Shown piece by piece: positions 10,831-24,167 of a DNA stretch of 64,000 nucleotides (position 1 is the first letter of the stretch; every line of letters begins with the position of its first letter). This DNA is from Lycium barbarum (lineage: Eukaryota; Streptophyta; Magnoliopsida; Solanales; Solanaceae), in contig NC_083339.1 in NCBI RefSeq assembly GCF_019175385.1, positions 25,759,637-25,823,636 of the forward strand, written 5' to 3'. Below the pieces are notes generated by a model, which saw only the letters and a list, made by a program, of their open reading frames with translations, had not been told where the DNA came from and did no database searches. The translations under genes were made by a program, and so were the position numbers.

Positions 10831-12061
10831 GGACATTAATATTTTCATTCATTTGTCCAAAAATATAGAACGCCAAAAAGGCGAAAAAAGGCCTTGGGGG
10901 GTGGGTGGATATATCCTGTTACTTGAGCACGTTCACTGTCGAACCAAATACACACCTGTCTTGTTCTTCTGCTTACTGCAACTAAGAACTCATTCTTAAT
11001 TTATTTTTATTTTTATTTTATTTTTTATATATAAAAAGGATAGGAACAACAGAAACAGGCAAAAAAAAAGGGTTTTCGACATACAATAATACTAGAAGTT
11101 ATGGAGAAAAAATTATCTCCTCATGAAAATATATAAACCGTAAAAGAAATAATAAAACTAAAAAGGACCCTTCTCCTTTTTTCTTTAAAAAAGACCCCAT
11201 TTCTTTCTGAATATTCTACAGTCTCATGAAATGGTTGCAGAAATAAGAAGCACAGGCACAGTACTTCATGAACTTAGTCAACAGAATGAAGTAGAAACAG
11301 GGCAAAATCAAAAGCAAATGCATGCAAATACTCACACAAAAGCTAAAAAGATAACAACTTGGTAAATGCTAATCGGCAAAATTAAAAAAGATAAAGAAAA
11401 GGGGTACCTTTTAACAAGATCAAGAATGCAGAAATAGAGTTATTTTTGGTCAGTTGATTTCTTACTTCATGCGAGAAGGAAAACCAACAAGTATTAACAA
11501 GGAAGCTGAAGAAAGGACTATATGTGAAAAAGGATGTGGAGAAATCAAGAAAATGCAGTACTATGATGGTGCTACTGTCTGTCCACTGCCATGTGTCTCA
11601 TATTGAGTACAATTTTGTCTCTCTATTTTTTGAAAATGGAATTGGCATTTTCTGATAGGTGGGTTTTCTCAATAATGGAAGAGGAAACGTTTAAAAACGA
11701 AAAGATAAAACAGATAGAGAGAGAGGGAAAAAAAAAAAAGCCTATGGTAGAGTTGTAAATGTTAATTCATATAAGGAAAGAGCTTTTCTTCTTTAGCCAA
11801 ATACTATATAACCCTTTTTAAAATTGAAAAAAATCATTAAGTTTAGGGTGTTAGTTTGAAAGGTATTCTTAGGTCAAAAAAATATGTTGGGAGTATTTTT
11901 AGACCAATAATCGAATGAAGGGTATTTGTGAGCCATTTTTTATACGTTAGGGATATTTTTGGCTCTTTTTCATATTAAAAGTAAATGTCTACTTTACTTG
12001 TCTAGCTTGATAATCAAGACAGAATTCATCACTTTATTCCTAATTTACCCTTATTATTAAT
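10831..12061. other. intergenic region, includes probable leader of the hAT-derived gene
   Basis: AT-rich sequence without ORFs. On the minus strand a TATATAG lies near 11804-11812, followed by a CT-rich stretch (11715-11745) and a possible donor (AAAG|GTACCCC at 11408/11407). At about 11820-11960, three GGTATTY/TATTTTTAGACC-type lines resemble motifs also seen at 58610-58720. Confidence 0.35.
11700..11815 (-). promoter_or_regulatory. possible promoter and first leader exon of the hAT-derived gene
   Basis: GGTTATATAGT (complement of 11803-11813) is a plausible TATA element. About 60-90 bases downstream on the minus strand is a CT-rich run typical of plant leaders. A leader exon could end at 11408 before GTACCCC and join near 9890. 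This is inferred from signals only. Confidence 0.25.
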
Positions 12062-13491
12062 TGACATGGTATTCATTGACCTAGAAAAGACCTACGACAA
12101 AGTGCCAAGAGAGGTCCTATGAAGATGCTTGGAGGCTGGGTGTACCTGTGGTGTACATTAGAGTGATAAAGGACATGTATGATGGAGCTACGACCAGGGT
12201 AAAGACGGTAGGAGGAGACTCGGAGCACTTCCCTGTTCTGATGGGGTTGCATCAGGGATCAGCTCTTAGCCCGTTTCTATTCGCCTTGGCGATGGATGAA
12301 TTGATGCGACAAATACAAGGTGAGGTGCCTTGGTGTATGTTGTTCGCGGATGACATAGTCCTGATTGACGAGACTCGTAACGGAGTTAACGATAAGCTGG
12401 AGGGCTGGAGACAGACGTTGGAGTCTAAAGGATTTAAATTGAGTAGGACCAGGACAGAATACTTGGAGTGCAGGTTCAGTGGCGTACCACGTGAGGCTGA
12501 CGAGGAAGTGAGGCTTGGTTCTCAGGCCATTCAAAAGAAAGGAAGTTTCAAGTATCTTAGGTCTATTATACAGGGAGATGGGGATATCGACGACGATGTT
12601 TCACATCATATTGGTGCAGGGTGGATGAAATGAAAGCTTGCCTCCGGAGTGCTGTGTGACAAGAAAGTGCCACCAAAACTTAAAGGCAAGTTCTACAAAG
12701 TGGTGGTTAGACCGACTTTATTGTACGGGGCGGAGTGTTAGCCAGTCAAGAACTTTCACGTTTAGAAGATGAAAGTCGTGGAAATGCGAATGCTGCGGTG
12801 GATGTGTGGGCACACTAGGAGGAATAGAATTAGGAATGAAGATATTCGGGACAAGGTGGGAGTGGCATCGGTGGAGGACAAGATGCGGGAAGCGAGGCTG
12901 AGATGGTTTGGGCATGTGAAGAGGAGAGACACAGATGCTCCAATGCGGAGGTGTGAGAGGTTGGCTATGGACGGTTTCAGGAGAGGTAAAGGGAGGCCGA
13001 AGAAGTATTGGGGAGAGGTGATTAGACAGGATATGGCACAGTTTCAGCTCACCGAGGACATGACCTTAGATAGGAAGTTGTGGAGGACTCAGATTAGGAT
13101 AGAAGGCTAGGTGGCTTATCCTTTCACCATAGTAGTTGTAGTTTTGCTCATTCGTTTATTGCCATTTGATTTCTGCATTTGATTGCTGATTATATTTGTT
13201 GGACCATTGTACTTTGATTAACTTATTTATCTATAGTAGTTAATGTTCCTTTCTTTCCGAACTGTTCTACCATGACTTTCTCGCTTTTGTTATTCCTTGT
13301 TCTCATATTGTTTTCGATATGCTTGACCCTATCTGACCTCTTGTCTTGTTTTCCTCTCTTGAGCCGAGAGTCTTTCGGAAACAGCCGTCCTACCTTTCAA
13401 GGTGGGGGTTAGGTCTGCGTACACTCTACCCTCCCCAGACCTCACATGGTGGGATTATACTGGGCTTGTTGTTGTTGTTGTTGTATTAACT
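12062..13491 (+). pseudogene. 5'-truncated RTE-type LINE, reverse transcriptase pseudogene
   Basis: The coding remnant starts inside the reverse transcriptase ([17 protein letters not shown]) and contains the [18 protein letters not shown] and [11 protein letters not shown] blocks; the catalytic YADD-type box reads FADD. Further C-terminal parts continue to about 13110 ([18 protein letters not shown] and [11 protein letters not shown]). Stops (for example TGA at 12117 and 12632, TAG at 12739) and at least one frame change break it. The 3' end (13365-13491) carries the TCTTTCGGAAACAGCC / GTACACTCTACCCTCCCC tail and (TTG)n. The start in mid-domain is usual for incomplete target-primed reverse transcription. 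Confidence 0.85.
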
Positions 13492-15179
13492 ACAATCATT
13501 TTCCAAAAACCACCAAACAACCCCTATTTTCAACCGGAGCACAAGCCAAGATATCAAAGTTGTCGGATTTCTTTGGTGTTACAGTGGTGGCTGATTGGTG
13601 GTTAGATAAAAAAAAAATGTCGTGTAAATGAAGAGAAAAAAAGAGAAATAGTGAAAAAAATATAAATTGATTATATTTCTAACATTTGTGATGATGTAGC
13701 ACTGACGTGGCATGCGAGTGTGGAACATTTCCTCACCTATACTGGTGTTTTACCTCATTCGGCGATATTAGTTCCACTTTAAATAAAAATAGAGGGGTAA
13801 TAAGTTGCCCGATTAGTTGGAGCGTAAACTTGACTTTTCGAGATAAATTCAGGTGTAATTGTCTTTTCCCTTGTTTCAACCAAAACATATTCTTGTTTTC
13901 TACACCTAATTCACAAATCACCTTCAAATCATTATGCGGGGTCGTATACTTTAGTACCTCAAACAACAAAAACATAATCTCAACTAAAAGGTATTATGAG
14001 TTAACAATTAAAGAGATTGGATCAAAACTCTCTTAAGCAATCAGGTCTTCATTAGTTTCATATTTAAACTCTCTTATTTACATTACCCTCCTAAATTATA
14101 ACGTTCAAGTGCTAATCCCCCTCCACTAAACTATCATGCTTTATTAGCTGTACACTTAAACTACGCCTAGTGTACATTATCCCGCTGAACTATAATTTTC
14201 AAGTGATGAAACCCCCTAAATTGCACTACTAAAAAAACAAGTCAAAGCCGAGCAAGAAAACCAACCTTAGGTAAACCGATTGTGGTCGGTAAAATCTTGA
14301 TCGATTTTGGAAACAAGGTCAGTACTTTTTACTCTTAAACTACACAAAAGGTTCAAATTTACCCTTCATTTAGAAAACCTAATCCTTAACCGTCAGTACA
14401 TTTTACTCTTAAACTATGCGAAAGGTTCAAATTTACTCTTCATTTAGAAAAGTTAATCCTTAATTGCACGAAAAGTTAATCCTTAATCGCACGACACATG
14501 GCATCACCGAGTTCTAAGCTTTCACCATTTAATAAAATGAAAAGTTAATCCTTAATCGCGCGACACCTAGCATCACCAAGTGCTAAGCTTTCACCTTTAA
14601 AAATAAGGGTAAATGTTCCATTTCACATAGTTCAAGAGCAAATTTAACCCCAACTAATGACTGCATTAGCATATTTAACCCCAACTATTAACGGAAAGCA
14701 AAACTGTTCCATTTTGCATAGTTAAGCAAATTTGACCCTTTTTCCCCTAAAAAATCACTCAAATACATTTCTGAGGAATTATAAACGTTAACATATCCCG
14801 AGTGTATTTGAAATGCATTCGCAAATCATAATCCAACTCTGCCTCGTTCCCAAACAATCCCACCCGCTGTTCACCCAAAAGAGAAAGAAAAGAAAGTTGG
14901 GCGGAAGCACTATTTCTATTCAGCCAACATGTCAATATGATACAACAGAACCATGCAACATCCAGAATTCATCTTACGATGCATCTGAAGTTTGTTAACC
15001 TACGGCACTCATACATATACATAATTCCTTATTCAGATAGCGGAATTGCTTGTGTATTATCCAGATAGTAGATTGCTTTGCGGCTGTGATATATGCTCTA
15101 GCTCCAGTTGCTTCCTGAATTACCAGTCTTTATAAATTACTCTTATCCAATGTGCTTTCACGTCATCGAATAATAAGGT
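13492..15179. other. intergenic region with degenerate repeats downstream of the AMP deaminase gene
   Basis: No gene is evident. At 14050-14230 and 14300-14735 there are repeated lines of the type TACTCTTAAACTAYRCRAAAGG, and a direct duplication of about 70 bases whose copies (near 14470-14535 and 14538-14600) share TTAATCGC.CGACAC and AGCTTTCACC. These look like decayed long-TIR elements. 14813-14998 is open but has no recognisable protein. Confidence 0.4.
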
Positions 15180-15270
15180 CTAGCATTCACCAAACCTTGT
15201 TCACCCCTCAGCTTCCGAATTCCAGATATCTCATGGTGGAAGCTTTTCTTGAGTCACTGGATGGCCAACC

Positions 15271-15355
15271 CTGCAGAAATAAATAAAATAATTGATTAAT
15301 TTGATACCTTCAAGCTGTGATGATTTGGCGATAAGGACTTCCAATTGTTCCTTAC
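15271..15355 (-). other. apparent intron in the 3' UTR of AMP deaminase
   Basis: On the minus strand CTGGAG|GTAAGG (15356/15355) and TTTATTTCTGCAG|GG (15271/15270) are strong donor and acceptor sites enclosing 85 AT-rich bases, the acceptor preceded by a T-rich tract. The donor lies 59 nt after the stop codon at 15415, just beyond the usual distance at which a downstream exon junction can trigger nonsense-mediated decay. Confidence 0.5.
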
Positions 15356-15414
15356 CTCCAGATATTATGAGAATCAATACTCTTGGCCATGATATAATGC
15401 ATTGGCGATGCAGA

Positions 15415-18400
15415 TCATGGGTCAACAACTGAAGGAAATACAGCCCTGCCCAGATAAACCTGTTGCATCTCCTCCCTCCATATCTAGGAACAATGAAGTC
15501 TATAGGTCAAATACAGGATTTGACTCTTTAAAAACAAAAGATTCATCTCAATGGAAAGTATCATGTTAAAAACCAAATATCAAATAAATAGAAACAACCC
15601 AGTATGAAAATTTTGTTTCATAATTTTCAACCCAAAAAAAAAAAAAAAAAAAAAAACAAGAACGGAGATCACTACTCCTCCGTCAATACCACAAGATGCA
15701 ACATTCAAGTCAAAGAGACGATCTTGAAAATGCTGTTATTTTGGAGCACAAATAATCCCACATGCAGAAAAATAATGGAAGTCTGAAAAGGGTCTTTACA
15801 GGCAGAATTCCAATGCAATTCTCCACTTCGAGGATCTAAATTGGGAGATCATTATATATTCTAGAAATAAGTACTTACCATATCACGGAACTCGAGCCTG
15901 ATATGAGGCACATTTGTCCTATGAATGTCATTTCCATCCGGTCCTCTCCTGTAATACTCCTTTCCAATCCAGTGGGACTAAATATTGAAGTGGATTATGT
16001 CAGGAAAATACACACAACACAAACATCAAAATTCCCAACCAGGGATTAGCACAGCAGCCATATATAGGTAAGGTACGCAATAGAAGGTGAGCCAGAGAGC
16101 TGGATGTCATTGCTGATGCCACTGATCTGGAAAGCAATGCCTCGACAGTGAAATGGAACGCCCCACCCCCAAAACCCAAAAAGGAAACAAGCAAAATTAT
16201 AACATGATCGCAATTAAACAATTACAAGTTATACCACTGAACCTCCATGTTCCATGTACTCATCCTTAGTGACAAACAGAAAATGGACACAGTTTTTTTT
16301 TTTTAATTTCTGTTCACCTAAAATGGACACAGTTACTGTCAAGAATAGAAGGGAACCCCTAATGAAACTCTACTACCAATATGGTCTTGATAAAACGTAG
16401 ACATACGACATATAGATGTAATTGGATTTACACTTCAATCAGATGCATTGCACTTCAGGCATCCATGGGGATCTACAACCTTCAAACTTTGGATTTGAAT
16501 TGGTAAATTTGCACTTGACTGGATCTTAGAATATCCCAATTTTCTATTTGTGTTACACAGAGAAGCAAATCAAGCAACTTCACATAAAGCAACTCAGGAT
16601 TCAAAAGAGGATCAATGCATCTGCTGATCAATGAAAATTGGTGAGAGAGTAGATAGGTGGCAATTGGGAAAAAGCACAAGCTTGATGAATATTTAGAGCT
16701 GGAAGCAGATTACCATGCTATTAGCATTTAAATTTTTTAGGAGATACACAAACCTTTAGCGCATGGGAGAAACCAGACTGGTATACTGAATTACGGGCGA
16801 TCTCACATAAATCACATGCACTCAACTTCCAAACCTGCATGGCGGAAAAATTTAAACCCATTGACAAAGTGACATCAAATATTTCATCCAAGACACAATG
16901 AATACTCACTGAAGCAGCTATACTGTATTCTTCAACCAAGGCTTCTTTTGTTAAGTGAATTTGCAAGGGATCATCCGTTGAAAGAGAAACATTCAGACCC
17001 CTCAAGAAGAACATGGGTAAAGGATTCCGATGGTAGTCCAAAAATAAAGAGTTGTTACTAAGAGGAGACATTGCCAAACCAATCTGACAAAAACAAGTCA
17101 TGATTGATCATCAGAAAGCACACATGGCCAGAAAAAAAAAGAGAAAAAAAAAAAGGAATCACTCTAGTATCTGTATTTATTACCTGGGCCAAGTAGTACA
17201 AGTATTGAAGAACAGGAGACTTTCTCAAATTAATACCATGAGCAATATTATGGGCTGTTAAAAATGTTGCCGCAAGGTGGTCAATATCTCCAGCCTGTAG
17301 ACAGTAAAACATCTAATCAGCAAACAAAAGTAAGTCATAAATTAAAGAATTTGGAAATATGCCTGAGTGACTACCTCCCCAGAATGTGGTCGGAATTTGA
17401 TGGTCGTCATGCCTTTTGACTCACGCAGCTGAGATGTTATTTTGCAAGGGTCAGAACCAACATATCAAAAGTGTTTGAGAAGAAATGTCAACAAGATATT
17501 TGAATGGTAGAGAGATCATTTCTCTACAATATTGTGGTAGACAGCCCTACAGCTGTGATCCTGACCTTGCAACACATTCATAGCAAACTAGGACCAAAAC
17601 TTATCATTTTAGTCTGAAAATGGATTTTACTGATGAGGTAAATATGCAACCACCCTAACTTTCCTTTGACAGCCAATAAAACAGAACTGCAATTATAACC
17701 ATTGAGTTTTTTCCTGTCCCAACCCAATACACCAAAAAATCAAAGAAAGAACCCACAAAGAAATAGAATGTTATCTCAAAGTATAACATTTCTTTTTTCT
17801 TTAATGGTCTTCAAAAAGTTAGTTTTTCGCCATCTTTCTCGAGCAACCAGCAATAGTAGTTAACCACCTCACGATATGATGTACTGACTCTGACCACATT
17901 TTATGAGAAATTCTAACATGGTTTGGAATACATTAAGTGATGCCAGACACTGAAAGTGGTACTGTTTAGCCAAAATTGTGGTAGACGGAAGAAAAGGCAC
18001 AAGGCTTGAAATGTTGATCCACTAGTCACTTGTGTGGGTTGTCTGGAGAGAAAGACATAGCAGAGATTTTAAAGGGATAGAGATGATTTTTTTATGGTTG
18101 ACTAGCAGGTCATCCATATATTGAGAGTTACCTTCAAATATCACTTTTGTTTCTTTTGGGACTAGAATATCCTTCAACTGTCACTATTTTCCTCATAACA
18201 TACTAAACACACAAAACCCTTCCTCTCCCAGTTGGCATGCCATGTCACATAAAATTCTAGTTTTTTTAATAATAAATTTATATAACTCATCAAATTCATT
18301 TAACTCAACTCAACCCAAACCCATTTAACCACACAATTAATATTTCTTCTTTTTAGTTTGATTCTGTTCGATCTATATATTGATATTTGTTTACTAGTTA

Positions 18401-21400
18401 GTAATATTATTTTAACATTATAAATATCTGAATTCTCGAATATTTTTTTATTTTAACACATAAAAACAGTGGATGCACCAAAAAAAGAAGATACAAGAAC
18501 AGTGGACATATATTTATATGAGATATCTCTAATAATATTTTGTGCCAAAATTAAAATAATTTGTTTATTCCTTATAGAAAGAGAAATAGTAATGTTTAAT
18601 TAGATTAAATAATTGATAAATTATTAAAGAACGAAAACAATGAAGTTACAATTTGCGGGTTACTGCAAGCAACTCCCCCCCCCCCCCCCCCCCCAAGAAA
18701 TTTCTTTGGTTCTCTCATATTCTTACCATTAAATAGATAACTTAACTTTGATGTTTTCTAAAATATAAAATTTTATGATATTCTTAAAAATTCCTCTGAA
18801 AAATAATAAAGCCAAAGAATATCATAAAATTTTATTTTTAAAAAAAAAAAATCTATTAAATAGATAACTTAACTTTGATGTTTTCTTTATGTTTTCTAAC
18901 CGGTTTAAATGGGTATAAGACATGAGTTGCTTGGTTAAATGAGTTTGGATTGGGTTGAGTTAAATGGATTTGATGAGTTGAATAAATTTATTAAAAGAAC
19001 AGAATTTTATGTGACATGGCTTGCCAATTAAGAGAGAAGGAGAATTTTGTGTGTTTAGTATATTCTGAGGAAAATTGTGTTGGGTGATATTTTTTTTTTT
19101 TGATTAGCACCGGGTGTCCGAGTCTCTTTGAGCCCCGACTAATCCCGGGGGTGCACAGGCCCTCGGCAAGGAGTTTCCCGCAAGTGCACCACGGGTAATT
19201 CAGGGTTTCCCCAGTCCGATGGCCCTCAGAAATTGTTTGCACCCAGCGGGTTTCGAACTTGAGACCTTGAAAGGGAGCACCCCAAGGCTCAAGTCAATTG
19301 CCACCAGGCCAACCCCTGAGGGCGATATTCTAGTCCTAAAAGAAACAAAAGTGATATTTGAAGGCAATTCTCAATACACGGGTGACCTTCTAGGGAATTT
19401 ACTCGAGTAACTATGATTATGAGGTCCCTGTAGGTAGAGAAGATAGGGTGTTCTTTTGTATAAAACCATACTTTTTTGTAGGTTTTCACAGTAAACATAG
19501 TAGACCAAGAGAGGCGAAGATATAAGACTCAGGAAAGCATAAAAGATAATACAGCCACCAGATAGCAGTGCCTTCTAGGATCATTTTAAAAAAAACAAGA
19601 TATTGCTTCATACATTCTGGTCCATTCACATTATTTCTCCCACTTTCCCCAAAGTAACCACAAATGCAAGATCATTACGAAAAGGTTTTAGTCCTATCGT
19701 CTGTTTTGATCAGAGAAGGAAGTGATGATGACAGGAATAAAAGGGGAAAGAAGGGGAAAGGAAGAAATAGAAATGAAGTAACTTACGAACCTTATTCAAG
19801 GTGTAGAGATTTGCATAACAATAGTACACATAGTATGAGTATGCAGGATTGAATACATTAGTCCACTGAGCAGGTGTAGGCATGTGTTTGGTAGGCCTTC
19901 TTTCTGGTTTGCTTTCATCATCCACCAAATCCAATCCAACAACCTTTAAGATAACATAACAAGAAGCGAAAGTATGAACAAGAACATATTGTGATTAAAG
20001 GATAGAATGAAGTGGATGATTGTTGCAAATAATCCAAAGGCAGCAGATTGTAATTGAAGAAACATGATTCCACAGTTATGCACCATTCTCCTTTTCTCCT
20101 TCTCAATAACCTTTTAGGTTAGCTACTTTATTTACTATGTATATGGACTCAACCAAGATCTTTACATTCGCCAAATGTAGATGCATGCCCAAGGGAAAAG
20201 TAAATATGAAATACAACATAACTGGATTATATCCAACTAGATCCCAACACGTACTAGCATAGAGCATTCTTAGTACTTCCTAAAATTCCCATCACAAGTC
20301 TGGTTCAAACTTGACAACCAAATCTTTAGTCCTCAACCGAACTCGGGCAACGCATTTCACATTAGTAAATAAAAGGAAGATAATTGAAATGTTAGTAAAT
20401 CATACCTGCTTCAAGAAGATATGCAGGTGGGGATGTGAATCTGGATCGACAGTAACCTCAAACAAAGGCAGAAAGATGTTGTCGAGGATATTTTGAAATG
20501 ACGTCACAATCCCCATTTCTTTGTATATGTTATATAGTCTCGGAAGCTGGAGACAAAGAAAGCATAGAATAAGAACTAAAACATCAAAAGAAGTACAGAA
20601 TCTTTCTCATCCCCTGCAGTACACAATTGAAAGCCAAATGGTCACCCATTAAAAGAACCAAAACAAAGCCAAATAAAAGGATTAAGACGATCTGGCATGA
20701 GTTAACTAAAGTTCTATTTTGAAGGTAATCTGTCTAATCCAAAGATTCCTAAGATTGAAACTTAGGACTATTTTGTAATGTTAATTTTCAATCTTAGGAA
20801 TCTTAGTTTAGTCAGGGATTGAAAATTAAGATAATATTAGATGATTTTCATGGTCTTATTGATTTATAACTTATAAGACTATTTAGAGCTGGTTTTTCTT
20901 TGAACATCAAGTAACCTATGACCAAAAAACTACTTCAAAGACACTTTAGTCATAAGAGCAAAGTGCAAACTCTGCAAGATTTGATTCTATTCACATCTAG
21001 CATCAACATCTAGAGTTTTCGAAGTCAACCCCCAAATTTCAGCGTCTAGTCTATAGTGCCTACTGTAACAGTACCCTCATCAATAGCTTAAGGAAATCAC
21101 CTCAAACACACACCTTGCTGTTACCTGTACATATGAAGTCCTAAACTAATTGGAAATTGACAAGGAACACACATTCTTTTTCCTTCTCCAAAGAAAGCAA
21201 GTCAAGAAGAGTAACGTAACCCACAAGAAATGTGTGCTCTGTTCAAAATCACAACCACTTAAGACAAAACAACCTAAAATGCTTACAATTGACCAGCAAT
21301 TGCATATATTTCATCATACCTGAATCAACCAGACAACATTCTCACTGTACAGTTCATTGTTCACTATCCAGCTTGCAAGTTGGTCCCACTCGCTCATCTT

Positions 21401-24136
21401 TCGGCCATACATTGATATCCTGTATTCTGCCATCTACAACAAAATGGACAAAGATTAAGAGCAGCCAAATGCAAATGACAAACAGAACTAGTGTTATTAA
21501 AAGATGTAGCTTAGTTGCTTAAAATGATGCGACGCAAGGAGTTATCGCTTCACAAAAGTGTGCACTTCAAACAATAAGGCGCAAAGTCGGTTCTTTAATC
21601 TCAACTTTGAGGATTCCAATTAATACAGACCAACATTACTGTATATCAGATTCATATACATCTGATATTTTCTAATATCGCGATTTTTCATCCATTTACT
21701 TCAAAGAAGCATGTGCTTCATTTCTCGTTTTTCTCTTCAAACCCCATGGACCTTGTAGCTATTTTCCTCTTTTCACGTATAAGAACACTGGACAGAACAG
21801 GACTCGACCATGTGAAATATTTTTTATTTCTTTTCCTTAAACAAATGTACCTTTCTTGTGGGATTACACAAGGTATGTTGTTGTCGTCGTTTTTAAATGA
21901 ATGTACCTTTAGAAACAACTTCATTCTAGTCATGTTTTAAATTTTAATAACAATAGAGAAGAACATCGTATTGCAAGTACTGTGAACTTATGCAATGCAA
22001 TTTGGACCGAGGCATAACAATAGTCACCCCCAAGGCCACAGAGCTTTCAGATTGCATTTGGCAGTAATAAAGTTATCAGTGTCACCAGCTTTTTGTGACG
22101 ATCAGGGGAGTGTATGAAACATGTTAAGACAAAATAGGAAAAGGGAAAAATAGAAGAGGATAACAGTTATTTGTACAAGAATTAACTTACTTGATATTTG
22201 CTTGCAGAAAGATCAGAAAATACTTGCTTAGTTAGCTCGGCAAGAAAACGGCCTGCAACAGAAATCATAAAATATGATTATTAAATAACTTCATAAAATT
22301 GAAGTCAGTTCAATTAATTTATTGGAATAACACAATTCAAGTTACCCAATATCAAAGAGACGCTTCATTTTCCTCAATTAGTTTATTGGAATAACACAAT
22401 TCAAGTTACCTAATATCAAAGAGACGCTTCATTTTCCTTAACGTACAATGGGTATGCTATGCATATTTAATGCACATTTTTCAAGAAACACTTGAATTTG
22501 CTTAAGTTAAACATGCCCATACCAGAAACTTAGCCATACACACTCAGATACGTACCCGTATCCAAGTACATGTATGATCTGATATTTGCTTGATAACTTT
22601 GCAAACACATTACAACTTGTAACTGATTTTACATAAGATAAATACAAAGTGATGATGGAAGAACCAAATAGGAAGACCATTTGAAAGATAAGACAAGAAT
22701 ACCTTGTATAAGATTATCCTGCTTCAGGAAAATCTCCCTCAGCCTACTTTGACCGCAGGGATTGTACTTCAGATTAAATTTGTCAAAACGATGAAAGGTG
22801 CTCTTGTCAGCATGAACATCTAATAGGTCAACATTGAGATCATACCTTTTCAAAGAGAGTAAAACGATGAGATCAGATATAATGTTAATGTTAATAGCTA
22901 GGTAAAATCACATGCTCTTTCAAACACCAAATATTAGAAACTATTTTCTTACCCAGTCAAATCTAAGCTCTCAAATACTTCCTTTAAGGTCATATATGTT
23001 CCGTCACGAAATATCACAACCTGAAGAAGATTAGGGCTTTAGATGTCAAGAGAATCGGAGAACCGGAGCACACATCAGCAAGGAAATGCAAACAAAAAGT
23101 TACCTCATCTGGCTCCTTCCTCAACTTTGACTTGATAAATCTCAACAAATGTTTCTGATTCATACATGCTGAGTGATGAACATGTGTATCAACCTTCCTC
23201 ACATTGTAGAAGTCACGATGAGGTGCACTTTTCTGAGCAAGGAACTCTCGATCCGCATTAAGCATCAAATGTAGATTAAATTTCTGGACAAAACTTAAGC
23301 GTCATAAACCAAATTAACATGTCATATAATCAGAAAGAAATGAGAACAGGGAGGTCTATACTTGTTCCAGCAGCAGTAGGCGATGGTGACATAAAGTTCG
23401 GATGTTCCCAGCTGCTATTACTTTAAGGATGTGATGGAAGTCAGTGAAAAAGGTTGTAGCATCAGCAACAGGAAAAAGTTTCTCCTTAGCTGGTCCAAAT
23501 GCAAGGGGTGTGAGGGGTTAGACATTAAGAATAAATAGACGAGGAATCAGATGGGCCTTGTGAACTCAAAAAGGTAAAATGATGAAGTATAAGAGCTTCC
23601 TAGCTTACAATCTTTATTTGCATATACATGAACAACTCCATCTTCCATCTGAAAGAAATGCTGTAGCAGTAATCAAGAAGTTAATTAGCAGAAATCATGA
23701 GAAATAGAACACTATATCTATTCCAGAAAATAAAATAGCAGTAGTAACATGTACCATAACCATAAATCTAGCATTAATGATAGTGATGGTTGTGTTTCTT
23801 GCACGTGTATACTTACATCAGATTTTCCTTCAGGAGTGAATTCAAATGGATTTGGATTTGGCTTTGGGGTGCTTGGATCAGAAATTACTTCTTTTACCCA
23901 AGGAGCAACAGCCTCCTTGAATACGTAACTCTGCCTCATTTCAAGACAAACTTGCAAGTTTCGGTAGTCCTCCGCTTCATCGGCAGATGGAGTCTCTAGA
24001 AATTGCATTAAAAACTGTTAAAGGATGCTGGAACCTTAAGAAACAGCTATAATACAGAAAGTATATGTCCTCTTCATAGGAAGTTCCTTTTTCTTTTGTG
24101 TGTGTGTGGTTGGGTTTTGCGGCGGGGGGGTTGTGT

Positions 24137-24167
<31 letters not shown>

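Larger units (their letters stand above)
18104..19396. mobile_element. long-TIR (foldback / Mutator-like) non-autonomous element in AMPD intron 13
   Basis: The left arm (about 18104-18340) runs GACTAGCAGGTCATCC, AGAGTTACCTTCAAATATCAC, CATGTCACATAAAATTCTAG, CATTTAACTCAACTCAACCC. The right arm carries the same blocks reversed and complemented from about 18920 to 19396, ending GGTGACCTTCTAGGG. The right arm is interrupted by the SINE at 19091-19320. It has no coding sequence. Terminal borders and target duplication are not certain. Confidence 0.65.

Noticed and set aside
12148..13110. Functional reverse transcriptase gene
   Set aside because: Stops, frame changes and a start in mid-domain make it a truncated LINE pseudogene.
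19219..19410. 63-codon frame containing ordinary-looking protein sequence
   Set aside because: It spans the antisense of a SINE inside AMPD intron 13.
19781..19796. Alternative donor GTAAGTTAC for AMPD exon 13, giving a longer exon
   Set aside because: Using it would break phase with the exon 14 acceptor; the donor at AATAAG|GTTCGT restores the conserved NKLRESKGM reading.
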